The position numbers and the translations under genes were made by a program. A model generated the notes under the pieces. That model had not been told where the DNA came from, made no database searches, and saw nothing but the letters and a program-made list of their open reading frames with translations. DNA of 41,387 nucleotides, taken from positions 22,199 to 63,585 of the forward strand of contig DHQI01000120.1 of NCBI GenBank assembly GCA_002408065.1. The letters are read 5' to 3'. Numbering within the stretch: position 1 is the first letter of the stretch; each line of letters starts with the position of its first letter. The stretch is from Bacteroidales bacterium UBA5342. GTDB lineage: Bacteria; Bacteroidota; Bacteroidia; Bacteroidales; UBA5342. Positions 25,846 to 34,696 of the stretch are shown here, one piece after another.

Positions 25846-27027
25846 TTACCGGATACTTAAAGCCAAACCTGCTGAAATCATACTATACTGTTGGTAAGTG
25901 TATTGCGCATGAAAGTTAAATATTAACAACTTAAAATTGATACCTGCCTGAAAATTCACAAAAGTCTTTTCGGCTTCTACATTCAGCCCTACAGGATCAT
26001 AATCAACATTGGCAGTTGTTGTCCCGTCACTACTATTCAAGTTATATTCTATCATTGGCAGATTACCAGTGAGACCAGTGCTTACGCTTGCTTTATTAAA
26101 ACCAACACCAATAAACGGACGAATTACCGGAATGTTAGCACCTACCAACACAGCACCTGTCAGAGAGCTCATATTCATACCAAAACCAACATCATTAAAA
26201 TCGGCTCCACTGGTAGGCACATTTCCATCACCATCGATATCAGTATAAGTAGGTGCAATACCATTTAATAGTTCATCAGGGTTCAGTGTAATAGCCGTAG
26301 TCCCGATATCAAAGTTAAACTCTGAATAAGCTAAAAGCGCTGAGATTTCAAGCATAGGCACCCGTTTCACTACCGGAATCCATTGTTTGATATCATGCTT
26401 AACACCAATACCCCACATATTTAACTCATTAACCGACGCTTCATCAAAACCGGCATCATTAGCGTAATCATTTATGGTAGATGCAACTTCCGGAACATAT
26501 CGCGCCATGATTTCTGTACCTTTCGGTAAACCAAGAGCAAATTGGAGTGCCATATTAGGTGCATAAGCTATATCTTCGGGGAATAAACCGTCCATCATAG
26601 GAACATCAACTAACATAGAAGGTGCCAAATCCGATGGCGCAAGATCCTTTTGCATTGTAGCATCAGATGGTAGGCTTGACACTAATGTTGGTAGCAAATC
26701 ATCATTCCCCAAAGGGTTGCTATTTGCATCTAAAAAGCTATAGCCATTTCCTGTCATTTTAGACAAAGCCGACACCTTAAATGTTTGATCAGCTTCCGGT
26801 ATTTGTACCGCTACCACACTTAAAGAGAGGTCAAAACCTAAAATTTTGTGAGGCCGTGCTTCGTGAGCCCAACCATGCCCCATACCTGTAGCCATACCAA
26901 GTGCCATAGGTTTCAAATACTCCGAAAAGTAAGGATTTAGCTCGCCCATACTAAAAGTACTCTGTGCATTCAAACTGCTTGTCAAAAAACATAATGACAA
27001 AGCAATTAAGTTCGTTAATCGTTTCAT
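25846..27027 (-). CDS. Putative outer-membrane protein, DUF6588-like
   Basis: A 393-residue secreted protein with a signal peptide (ending SSLNAQ). Motifs include PYFSEYLKPMALGMATGMGHGWAH, then LGFDLSLSVVAV and, at the end, FHAQYTYQQYSMISAGLALSIR, the pattern of Bacteroidota outer-membrane barrels placed from memory in the DUF6588 group. The gene has its own -7 box at 27126 and no Pho-type repeat, so it probably is not part of the phosphate regulon despite sitting inside it. Function unknown. Confidence 0.65.
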   Translation of the reverse strand: MKRLTNLIALSLCFLTSSLNAQSTFSMGELNPYFSEYLKPMALGMATGMGHGWAHEARPHKILGFDLSLSVVAVQIPEADQTFKVSALSKMTGNGYSFLDANSNPLGNDDLLPTLVSSLPSDATMQKDLAPSDLAPSMLVDVPMMDGLFPEDIAYAPNMALQFALGLPKGTEIMARYVPEVASTINDYANDAGFDEASVNELNMWGIGVKHDIKQWIPVVKRVPMLEISALLAYSEFNFDIGTTAITLNPDELLNGIAPTYTDIDGDGNVPTSGADFNDVGFGMNMSSLTGAVLVGANIPVIRPFIGVGFNKASVSTGLTGNLPMIEYNLNSSDGTTTANVDYDPVGLNVEAEKTFVNFQAGINFKLLIFNFHAQYTYQQYSMISAGLALSIR

Positions 27028-27125
27028 AATAAAAAGTTATAATTGATTAGTTATTAATAGCATTTAATAAAAACTAAGATCCTCCATCTTAAGTCTTTTG
27101 AGTATTGGTTTTTAATATAATAAGA

Positions 27126-27133
27126 CAAAAATA
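27126..27133 (-). promoter_or_regulatory. -7 box of the DUF6588-like gene
   Basis: TATTTTTG on the minus strand with a possible TTG (27151-27153) upstream; the predicted leader is about 90 nt. Confidence 0.45.
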
Positions 27134-27191
27134 AACTATTCCTCCGAAAACAACCACCAATAACAATAATTATGTTATGAAAATCAGCATT

Positions 27192-27227
27192 ATAAAAAAA
27201 AAGACCACCTCAGTAAAAGGTAGTCTT
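27192..27227 (-). terminator. Terminator of the short beta-helix lipoprotein gene
   Basis: On the minus strand AAGACTACCT pairs with AGGTGGTCTT (one G-U pair), followed by a run of nine T. It is 26 bp past the stop of the gene at 27253. Confidence 0.85.
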
Positions 27228-27252
27228 CATACTATAACTAATAAAAAAACGA

Positions 27253-28389
27253 TTAAGGCATAGCCCAGCTCCCCAGCCAAGCAGGCGCCAAAGTTTCGTC
27301 ATCATCCCACTGCCCTGCTCCTATAGCCGCCGGGTTTTCATCTATCACCAAACTGCCCGAAGCATTGCTCTCATTACCTTCTCCCTGATTAATAAAACGT
27401 ACATTGGTAAAAGTAATATCGCCGGCTAATACACGACTATGCGTTTCATTATCACCTGCTTTATCTTGTGGAACGATGTAGTAGAAATAATCATGCCCTA
27501 CATTATCAGCCAAACCGCCAATCACCAGATTATCCACAGATTGTGTACCCGAGCCATCTTTTAAAAACCAAGGATATTCTCCCATTTTATAAATTGTGAG
27601 ATTAGAAAGATTAGCACTAGTCACCGGAGTTATACCATCACCACTGGCACTATTGGAACCTTCCACACCTGATTTGGCTGAGTTGTAAGCATACCAAAAG
27701 CGTCCTCTTCCCTGCCAGCCATCAGTAAAGTCCAATCCGTCGTCGCCACTGTTAATAGCAACCACATAATCGGCATTCAGGTAGCCACCAAAAAATTCGA
27801 TGCCATCGTCGGCACTGGCATAAGCTGAAATATTATTGATGGTAGTAGCACTGCCCACACCAAAGAAAGAAAAACCGTTAAACTGGTGCTCATCATCGTA
27901 GCTATAACCACTATACTCTACACGCACAAAGGAAAGTATACCGGAGTTATCGTCATCTTCTGTACCTCCGTAAGGTAGTCCGGTCACTTCTGATTTTAAT
28001 ACACCAGAAGCGGTATTGCTCTGGTTGGTAGGTGCACGCCCACATATAACCAAGCCACCCCATGCGCCGGGCAATTTACGGTCACTGGTCAACACTATTG
28101 GAGAATCTTCGGTACCTTGAGCAAATATTTGTCCGCCTTGAGCAACGGCAATATAAGAACTACTTCCCCCTTCAGCTATTACTGTCACCCCGGGTTCTAT
28201 GTTTAGGCGACCGCCATTTTCTACTATCAAGGAGCCATTCAATTTATAGCTTTGCCCGGAAAGCAGATCTACTTCCTGACGAATGGTTCCGGCAATATTC
28301 TCGGGGTTAAGTTCATAAGTATGATCATCTCCCTCGCAAGCCCACAACACAACAGAGGCCAGCAACAACAACACTTTGCTAATTTTCAT
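27253..28389 (-). CDS. Surface-type beta-helix lipoprotein, single module
   Basis: A 378-residue lipoprotein (lipobox LWAC, Cys18) with acidic residues right after the Cys, a feature of surface-export signals in this phylum. The body is a parallel beta-helix: GGRLNIEPGVTVIAEGG, GAWGGLVICGRAP, YGGTEDDDNSGILSFVRVEY, ASADDGIEFFGGYLNADYV, NSGDDGLDFTDGWQG. The same order of motifs appears twice in the protein at 29202. Asp-rich turns may bind metal ions. A Pho-type repeat pair and promoter sit just upstream, so phosphate starvation probably induces it. The substrate is unknown. Confidence 0.78.
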   Translation of the reverse strand: MKISKVLLLLASVVLWACEGDDHTYELNPENIAGTIRQEVDLLSGQSYKLNGSLIVENGGRLNIEPGVTVIAEGGSSSYIAVAQGGQIFAQGTEDSPIVLTSDRKLPGAWGGLVICGRAPTNQSNTASGVLKSEVTGLPYGGTEDDDNSGILSFVRVEYSGYSYDDEHQFNGFSFFGVGSATTINNISAYASADDGIEFFGGYLNADYVVAINSGDDGLDFTDGWQGRGRFWYAYNSAKSGVEGSNSASGDGITPVTSANLSNLTIYKMGEYPWFLKDGSGTQSVDNLVIGGLADNVGHDYFYYIVPQDKAGDNETHSRVLAGDITFTNVRFINQGEGNESNASGSLVIDENPAAIGAGQWDDDETLAPAWLGSWAMP

Positions 28390-28441
28390 TTTACTATCAT
28401 TTATTTTAAGACAAAAAAAAGGACAAGACCTTTCTTGCTTG

Positions 28442-28478
28442 CAAAGTAAAAGCCCCCGTGTTACAGTCCCGTTACATT
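28442..28478 (-). promoter_or_regulatory. Pho-box-type promoter of the short beta-helix lipoprotein gene
   Basis: TTACAGT (28461) and TTACATT (28472) are spaced 11 bp. A TACTTTG -7-like box (28442-28448, minus strand) lies 12 bp from the nearer repeat, where a PhoB-type activator would replace the -33 element. Confidence 0.65.
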
Positions 28479-28504
28479 TTGCGTGTTTTATGACATATTT
28501 TAGA

Positions 28505-28547
28505 CAAAAAAGCCCTCTTACACCGATTTACCGGTACAAGAGGGCTT
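28505..28547 (-). terminator. Terminator of the 153-residue protein gene
   Basis: AAGCCCTCTT and AAGAGGGCTT form a perfect 10-bp stem with an inner CCG/CGG pair, followed on the minus strand by TTTTTTG. Confidence 0.88.
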
Positions 28548-28567
28548 CCCTTTGATATATTATGAAT

Positions 28568-29029
28568 CTATTTTAGTTCAGCTACTGCCTTTTTCGCTAA
28601 TGATACCGCTTTACCTTTAGGAAAATCATTGATATAACCTTTATAAGCTAGCACCGTGTTTTCACTACGGGCTTTCTGCCAAGAGATAATATCAACGGCT
28701 TCTCCTGCTTTTTCACGATATTTACCATTTGCAAACTTCACAAGGTATGTTTCTAGATCTGAAACATCAAAAGTAGCAGTAGCTTTATCATAAGCTGCTA
28801 TATAAAACAACTCATCATACAATTCGGCCACTTTTGCCTTGTATTTACTTTCAGAGAAAGTGGTTAGATACGTTGCACAATAATCTGCATTGCGCTCTTT
28901 AACTACAAACTTGTAGCTTTTTTTGTCTCCTAGATTAGCAAGATACTCACCATCAACTTTAACACCTTGAGCTGCAAGAGCTAATGCGAAAAGGGACACA
29001 AATAAAAGGGATAATATTTTTTTTGTCAT
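28568..29029 (-). CDS. Small secreted protein with TPR/BamD-like repeats
   Basis: A 153-residue protein with a signal peptide (ending LALAAQ). Three similar helical segments follow: DYCATYLTTFSESKYKAKVA, DLETYLVKFANGKYREKAGE and AYKGYINDFPKGKAVSLAKK, each with the Y..YL..F..GKY pattern of TPR/BamD-like repeats. It is a likely docking or scaffold protein in the periplasm. It lies between two beta-helix lipoprotein genes, and has its own Pho-type promoter region, so it appears to be part of the same phosphate response. I recognise no exact family. Confidence 0.65.
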   Translation of the reverse strand: MTKKILSLLFVSLFALALAAQGVKVDGEYLANLGDKKSYKFVVKERNADYCATYLTTFSESKYKAKVAELYDELFYIAAYDKATATFDVSDLETYLVKFANGKYREKAGEAVDIISWQKARSENTVLAYKGYINDFPKGKAVSLAKKAVAELK

Positions 29030-29050
29030 AGCTGTAATATTTAATAAGTG

Positions 29051-29130
29051 TTACATTTCTGTTACAAATATATTACACCTTTGTAATATTAGCAAGGGAA
29101 AGATGTTACATTTTCAAAATTGTAACATCT
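29051..29130 (-). promoter_or_regulatory. Pho-type repeats and inverted repeat upstream of the 153-residue protein
   Basis: TTACATT (29051), TTACAAA (29062) and TTACACC (29073) are 11 bp apart, and TATATTTG (29065-29072, minus strand) is a -7 box inside the array. Further out AGATGTTACA (29101-29110) and TGTAACATCT (29121-29130) form a perfect inverted repeat carrying the same half-site in opposite directions. Confidence 0.65.
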
Positions 29131-29133
29131 TGC

Positions 29134-29168
29134 AAAAAAAGAGGCTGTTTCAAGGAAGAAACAGCCTC
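29134..29168 (-). terminator. Terminator of the two-module lipoprotein gene
   Basis: GAGGCTGTTTC and GAAACAGCCTC form a perfect 11-bp stem with a six-base loop; on the minus strand it is followed by seven T. Confidence 0.92.
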
Positions 29169-29201
29169 AATTAATATGGTCTTATTATATCTAAAGACTG
29201 C

Positions 29202-31169
29202 TTATTCAGTTGCCCAATCAAAGATGGCGACATCTACAGTTGCAGAGGCATCATAAGTAGCAGTTGCAGATGCATCAGCACCCTCGATTTTAACGTTAGT
29301 CAAAGGACCATCGTCTTTCATATCAATTATTGTAGTATATCCGCTTAAAGATAAACCTGTAATAGTAGCACCGGATTGCTTTTTAAATTGAAGTGCCGTA
29401 CCACCATCTGCATAAGTACAAACAGCAGTTAGGTTTGTAAGTGTTGGATTCTCATTAGCTCCATCTGCTTCTACAACAGTTGAAAAGTTTGTCGTATGCT
29501 TGATGTATGAGTTCGTAACTGAACCATTCCACCCTTCAGTCCAGTCTATCGCATCATCAGAATTATTTTCTAAGTAAAGATTCGTCACTTCTACAGAACC
29601 TCCGAAAAACTCAACACCGTCATCATCACCATTGATAACTGCAAGGTTATTAACAGTAGTTCCGGAACCTACAGCGTAGAAAGAAACACCATTGTATTGA
29701 GATTCAGAGTTGATTTGTGCTCCTGTACCTTTGATAACTAAGTAAGAAATAGAACCGGAATTATCATTATCTGTAGTACCTCCGTAAACGAATCCACCTA
29801 CTTCTGCAACAGCGTCGACACCTTCTGTAGTCGTAGCTTTACCACAAATAGTTAAACCACCCCAATCACCTGGTTCTGCATTTGCAGAGGAAATAACAAC
29901 AGGCTCTGATTCTGTTCCGTTGATATTAATTTTACCTCCCATCATAACAGCCATATACACACCAGTACCACCAGCTTCTGCAATAATATTAGTACCAGCT
30001 GGGATAGTCAATTCTCCACCATCTGCAATAATAAATGAACCTGTGATAGTATATTCAGTGGCAGCATCTAAAGTATAGCTTCCTGCTAATACACCGTTAA
30101 TAATTCCTTCCTTTAAAGAAACAGCACCACCATTAACAATAGTAGCATCAATCCAAGACCAATCACTTGGGTCTACAGTAGCAGGCAATACATAAGTACT
30201 CATAGAATCTGCTTCAGCACCATTAAGAATAACATTAGCAAGTGGGCCATCATTTTTCATATCAACAGCTATATCATAGCCACTCAAGGATAGACCTGTG
30301 ATGGTAGCACCAGATTCCTTCTTAAATTGTAATGCAGTACCACCAACAGTAGATACACAAGTTAAGTTGTTAATTGTTGGGTTTTCATTAGCACCATCGG
30401 CTTCAACTGCAGTAGAAAATTCAGTGGTGTGCTGTACATAAGCATCAGTAACGGTACCATTCCACCCCTCAGTCCAGTCAATAGCATCATCAGAGTTGTT
30501 TTCCAAATATAGGTTAGTAACATTTACAGAACCACCAAAGAATTCAACACCATCATCATCACCATTGATTACGGCAAGGTTATTGACTGTTGTACCAGAA
30601 CCTACAGCATAGAAAGACACACCATTATACTGAGATTCAGAGTTTATTTGTGCTCCTGTACCTTTTATTACAAGGTATGAAATCGTACCTGAGTTGTCAT
30701 TAGCAACGGTACCACCATAAGTAAAACCGCCAACCTCAGCAGTAGCGTTTTCTCCCTCAGTAGTTACGGCCTTACCACAAATGGTTAAACCACCCCAATC
30801 ACCAGGAGTTGCAGTTGTAGAGGACATAATAACAGGATTAGAAGCAGTACCATTAATCATTATCTTAGAGCCCATCATTACAGCAATGTAAATATCTGTA
30901 GATGCAGCACCTTGAGCAGAAGTAGCTTCTATCTGAGTACCTGCAGGAATGGTTAAGGTTGCACCATTGTCTACAGTAAAACGTCCGGTCAATTGATAAG
31001 AAACAGAAGCGTCTAGAGTGTAACTCTCAGTAAGTTCGCCTTTTAAAATACCATCTGCAAGATTTTCAACTGCCGTCTTTTCATCATCATCAGTAGTTTC
31101 TTCACAACTTACTAAAAACATGCCAGCCATAAGCATCATAGCTAACATTCTCAAAAATAGTTTTTTCAT
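29202..31169 (-). CDS. Surface-type beta-helix lipoprotein with two tandem modules
   Basis: A 655-residue lipoprotein (lipobox LVSC) with an acidic tract EETTDDDEK after the Cys. The body is two copies of one module, about residues 38-345 and 355-655. Each has GELTESYTLDA- or GVLAGSYTLDA-like starts, GDWGGLTICGKA, NSGTISYLVIKG or NSGSISYLVIKG, SQYNGVSFYAVGSGTTVNNL, NGDDDGVEFFGGS and NSDDAIDWTEGWNG. A single module is the whole of the protein at 27253. The copies are nearly identical over about 70 residues but differ at many silent codon positions, so selection is keeping both. It is 84 bp downstream of a TonB receptor, in the manner of a surface partner that catches substrate. Confidence 0.82.
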   Translation of the reverse strand: MKKLFLRMLAMMLMAGMFLVSCEETTDDDEKTAVENLADGILKGELTESYTLDASVSYQLTGRFTVDNGATLTIPAGTQIEATSAQGAASTDIYIAVMMGSKIMINGTASNPVIMSSTTATPGDWGGLTICGKAVTTEGENATAEVGGFTYGGTVANDNSGTISYLVIKGTGAQINSESQYNGVSFYAVGSGTTVNNLAVINGDDDGVEFFGGSVNVTNLYLENNSDDAIDWTEGWNGTVTDAYVQHTTEFSTAVEADGANENPTINNLTCVSTVGGTALQFKKESGATITGLSLSGYDIAVDMKNDGPLANVILNGAEADSMSTYVLPATVDPSDWSWIDATIVNGGAVSLKEGIINGVLAGSYTLDAATEYTITGSFIIADGGELTIPAGTNIIAEAGGTGVYMAVMMGGKININGTESEPVVISSANAEPGDWGGLTICGKATTTEGVDAVAEVGGFVYGGTTDNDNSGSISYLVIKGTGAQINSESQYNGVSFYAVGSGTTVNNLAVINGDDDGVEFFGGSVEVTNLYLENNSDDAIDWTEGWNGSVTNSYIKHTTNFSTVVEADGANENPTLTNLTAVCTYADGGTALQFKKQSGATITGLSLSGYTTIIDMKDDGPLTNVKIEGADASATATYDASATVDVAIFDWATE

Positions 31170-31253
31170 TTGTTTAATTGTTTAGTTTTTTGTTTAATTA
31201 GATTGTTTTGTTTTTGTTTAATTTTGATATTTTGTTTATGGTTAAACTATTGT

Positions 31254-33983
31254 TTATAGATTAATTGTTATTCCTAAGGATAGTTTCACTCCTTTTTTAT
31301 AAGACTGAACGACCTCGGTTCTGGCTATTCCTGTTGTAGGAGGTTTGATTTCTTGCGTCTGCTTAACTTCTGGATTTAAAAGATTTTTCACTGAGAAATT
31401 AGCAGATATACGATCAGATAGTTTATATGATGAGATAAAGTCTAATGTCGTTAACGCACCTTCAACAATAGCATCATTATAATCAGTATCACTATGTGTA
31501 TTATCCTCCGGAACCCCTAGAGCGAAGATTTTATCGGAAGTATAGTTAGCTGCTATAGTGGCAGTAAAAGGGGTTTCTCCATTAGTAGAGAAAGATAGTG
31601 CTGTGTTTAAAATAAAGTCAGCAGCACCTTCTAAACCAGAAGTTTTCAAACCCTTGTATTGAAAGTTATCTAATAAGTCTTGTTCGAACCACATCTTTGT
31701 GGCATTTAATGAAAAACGTAAGCTAGGACGATCATAAGTGGTTTTTATTAAAAAAACGCGCCCTTCAAATTCAAGACCATACACCGTAGCTTCTTCTCCG
31801 GTATTAGCATAAAAATAATTACCCGAAGAACTTCGCTCCATCGACTTATTAATCGGATCTTTTATCAGTTTGTAGAATCCCGTTAAAGAAATCAATTCTT
31901 TAGCTCTTGGGTACATCTCCCATTTTAAATCGAAGTTATAGTTAGTGGAACTTATCAAGTTCGGATTACCTTTTGTCACACGACCACTAGGTGCCACATA
32001 TTCAAAAGGTGCTAACTCCTTAAACTCAGGCAATGTAATTGTTTTACTTGCTGCTAAACGGAAAAGATTATTCTCTTGAGCCTGATACTTGATATTTAAA
32101 GAGGGTAAAAAATTCTCATAATTATAAGTAACATCGTCTGGTTGAGTATTAGCAACATCCCAGTTTACATACAATTCGTCATACTCATAGCGAAGACCTA
32201 AGTTAGCTGATATTTTATCCTTAGCCCATGTCACACTTCCAAAGCCGGCAAAAGCTAACATCCGGGCATCATAAACATTAGAGATTTTCTTTTCTTTTAG
32301 TGTACCATCGTCATAAAGTGATAAATTACTAAGTACCGGATCTAAGTCATCAATAGACTCTACTGTGGACGTTTTGGCTACTACACCGTAAAAACCAGAT
32401 GAAAAATCACGGGTTTTATAACGTGCATTTGTTCCAAAATCAAACGAAAAACCATTTTCATCCTCATCAGTCAAATCAATTCTATCTTTAAGAAATCCAT
32501 TGACTTCATTATCCTTGATTTCCTGAAAAGCCTTACGCTGATCAAAACCACCAGCCCAAACAAAATCGACCTCATCATCAGGGAATGATAACACATTACG
32601 AATACGATTAGGCTCACCTGCATTAGTAATGTTGTAAGCTGTACCCCAGGTTAAAGTATTATTATCATTAATCGTGTGGGTACCCAACAATTGATTAATA
32701 AATAAATTTGTCGTTACAACATTCTGATCCCTTACAAAAATGCTTGAATCACCTACGCTTGTTGGCGTTTGTTCGAAATAGTAACCAGTATTATTTCTAC
32801 CAGACTCATAAAGCTCATCAGAAGTTGTAAATATTTCAATGCTATTAAAGCTCAACTTATGGGCATCATTAAATTCATACTCCACCCCAAGCAATGCCGT
32901 TGTACTGTGCTCAGTAAGATACTCTTCTACATCATCAAAACACTCATTTAAATAATTACTACGATAGTTTTGAAATGTACCTGTCCTATATTCTGATGAC
33001 ACAGAATGTGAAGCCGACAGAAAAAACGAAAGATCACGATCGAACAATTCCACCTTCTTACCCCAAGCCAATGACATACCATAATCTAAGGGAAATCGTC
33101 CTGCAACGGTATTCCAACTTTGTTCTTTTATGGCATTAGCTGTCGTATACGGTTGATTGTAAAAACCAAATGATATGTCTTGACTGTTTTGTGTAGCTCT
33201 AAATGACCCCATAACATCTAATACTGAAGTATTAAATCCGCCCTTAAGACCCAATTTTAATTCTTCCGCTACAGATCTTGAACTAATATCAACAGCACCC
33301 GATGCCTGGTCAGCATAAGTACCTACATCATATGTCTTGGTTATCCCAACATTTTTTATCACATCTGTTGAAAAAAGATTCAAATCAATATTTTTGCGGT
33401 CGACATTATCAGAAGGCACAGGCAGACCATTCACTGTAGTTGATAAATACCTATCACCTAAACCTCTAATGTAAATATTACCTGATTCTTCAGATTTATT
33501 AACACCGGTAATTCTGGTGGTCGCGGCTGCGGCATCAGATATACCTAAATCAGACATCTGCTTAGCACCAATACTCTCTTTTACCACTACAGCTTTTTTC
33601 TGTTCTAAAAGCAGCATGTTTTCGTTAGCTAAGTTCTTCTTAGCCGTTACCGTAACAGCATCCAGTTGCAAAGCAGCATCGCTGCTCGACATAACCACAT
33701 CTACGGTCAAATCTCCGGAGCTTAGGTCAAACGATTTCAATACATCGTTGTAACCCATATAGCTCACCTTTATTACGGTATCGTTTTCATATACTGTAAT
33801 GGTATAATTACCATCAAAATCTGAAGTTGCTCCGCGGGTCGTTCCCGGGATAAATACGTTAGCAAATGGAAGTGGGGCTTTTACACCATCAACTTCCTCA
33901 TATATAGTCCCTGTAATCTGTTGCTGTCCGTATACACCAATGGCACACAGTACGAAAAGCAACGCACATAATATCTTTTTCAC
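31254..33983 (-). CDS. TonB-dependent outer-membrane receptor with carboxypeptidase-regulatory domain
   Basis: A 909-residue receptor starting at GTG 33983. Signal peptide to about residue 20 (AIGVYGQ); a CarboxypepD_reg-like domain (residues about 22-105: GTTRGATSDFDGNYTITVY); plug (about 118-240) with IRGLGDRYLSTTVNG and PSDNVDRKNIDLN; then a 22-strand-type barrel ending in VKLSLGITINL. It is not a SusC by its plug motifs. It is flanked by a small domain protein upstream and the two-module lipoprotein downstream, and the group's promoter carries a Pho-type array. I infer uptake of a phosphate-containing ligand; the ligand is unproven. Confidence 0.88.
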   Translation of the reverse strand: MKKILCALLFVLCAIGVYGQQQITGTIYEEVDGVKAPLPFANVFIPGTTRGATSDFDGNYTITVYENDTVIKVSYMGYNDVLKSFDLSSGDLTVDVVMSSSDAALQLDAVTVTAKKNLANENMLLLEQKKAVVVKESIGAKQMSDLGISDAAAATTRITGVNKSEESGNIYIRGLGDRYLSTTVNGLPVPSDNVDRKNIDLNLFSTDVIKNVGITKTYDVGTYADQASGAVDISSRSVAEELKLGLKGGFNTSVLDVMGSFRATQNSQDISFGFYNQPYTTANAIKEQSWNTVAGRFPLDYGMSLAWGKKVELFDRDLSFFLSASHSVSSEYRTGTFQNYRSNYLNECFDDVEEYLTEHSTTALLGVEYEFNDAHKLSFNSIEIFTTSDELYESGRNNTGYYFEQTPTSVGDSSIFVRDQNVVTTNLFINQLLGTHTINDNNTLTWGTAYNITNAGEPNRIRNVLSFPDDEVDFVWAGGFDQRKAFQEIKDNEVNGFLKDRIDLTDEDENGFSFDFGTNARYKTRDFSSGFYGVVAKTSTVESIDDLDPVLSNLSLYDDGTLKEKKISNVYDARMLAFAGFGSVTWAKDKISANLGLRYEYDELYVNWDVANTQPDDVTYNYENFLPSLNIKYQAQENNLFRLAASKTITLPEFKELAPFEYVAPSGRVTKGNPNLISSTNYNFDLKWEMYPRAKELISLTGFYKLIKDPINKSMERSSSGNYFYANTGEEATVYGLEFEGRVFLIKTTYDRPSLRFSLNATKMWFEQDLLDNFQYKGLKTSGLEGAADFILNTALSFSTNGETPFTATIAANYTSDKIFALGVPEDNTHSDTDYNDAIVEGALTTLDFISSYKLSDRISANFSVKNLLNPEVKQTQEIKPPTTGIARTEVVQSYKKGVKLSLGITINL

Positions 33984-34097
33984 CGTCTTTGTTTAAGGGA
34001 AATTTCTTAGAAAAAATCAAAAAAATAAGGCTTATAAAAGAGGGTTCACACCCTGATTCACAAACCTTTATTTTTTATGTCATCGAGGAGGGTTACA

Positions 34098-34445
34098 CTA
34101 TAGTGCTGTAAGTAATACTTCTTGGCGATCTAATGCAATATCTTGTCTTACTGCATTCTTCTTCACCTTAACATCTTTTTCTACCACTGCATATCCGGCG
34201 TGACTAAAACGCAAAGTATATTTCCCTGCTTTATCTACTGGTAAAGTAAACTCACCATTTTCGTCGGTATAAGCAGAGAATGTAGTGCCTTCACAGTATA
34301 CGTAAGCAAACTGAATAGGTTTCTCAGTTCCATTTACACTTTCTACCACTTTACCTTTTAACTCTTTCGTTTCAGCTTTCTCGCCGGCCAATGCCAATCC
34401 CGAGAATAATACCGCTGTTAACAATGTTACAATTAACTTTTTCAT
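34098..34445 (-). CDS. Small secreted carboxypeptidase-regulatory-like domain protein
   Basis: A 115-residue exported protein: signal peptide (ending GLALAGE), then one beta-sandwich of the CarboxypepD_reg type (KGKVVESVNGTEKPIQFAYV, YTDENGEFTLPVDKAGKYTL, FSHAGYAVVEKDVKV). This is the same domain type as the start of the TonB receptor 114 bp downstream, here as a free protein. It is the first gene after a four-fold Pho-type array and probably heads the operon that continues to 29202. Confidence 0.78.
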   Translation of the reverse strand: MKKLIVTLLTAVLFSGLALAGEKAETKELKGKVVESVNGTEKPIQFAYVYCEGTTFSAYTDENGEFTLPVDKAGKYTLRFSHAGYAVVEKDVKVKKNAVRQDIALDRQEVLLTAL

Positions 34446-34509
34446 TTTTGTAAAAATTATATTCGTTTAGTTTTTCCTACTTTCACGATGCAAAAAAACG
34501 GAGATAAGA

Positions 34510-34549
34510 TTTCATTCAGGTAACAAAAAAATGACATTTTTATTACAAT
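34510..34549 (-). promoter_or_regulatory. Four-fold Pho-box-type array upstream of the TonB operon
   Basis: TTTCATT (34510), TAACAAA (34521), TGACATT (34532) and TTACAAT (34543) are each 11 bp apart, the most regular array in the window. A TTTG run (34491-34498 on the minus strand) lies near the -7 position. Confidence 0.72.
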
Positions 34550-34621
34550 CACTAAACCTCTGATCCAATGGGCTATTGCAATAATTAAAAGCAAATGTAA
34601 AGGAGAAAATAGACAGGTTCA

Positions 34622-34692
34622 CAACATTCACATTACATCTTTGTTACAATAAAAGATGAAGTTTTTCTAAAACACTTATTTAAGTACATTTG
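34622..34692 (+). promoter_or_regulatory. Pho-type array and -7 box of the sensor kinase gene
   Basis: CAACATT (34622), TTACATC (34633) and TTACAAT (34644) are 11 bp apart. A -7 box TACATTTG lies at 34685-34692. The GTG start follows only five bases later, so the transcript may be leaderless. The placement suggests autoregulation. Confidence 0.6.
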
Positions 34693-34696
34693 CAGT

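Noticed and set aside
33984..34097. Pho-type array directly before the TonB receptor
   Set aside because: TTCACA occurs twice but 12 bp apart and without further copies; transcription from 34510 is more likely.
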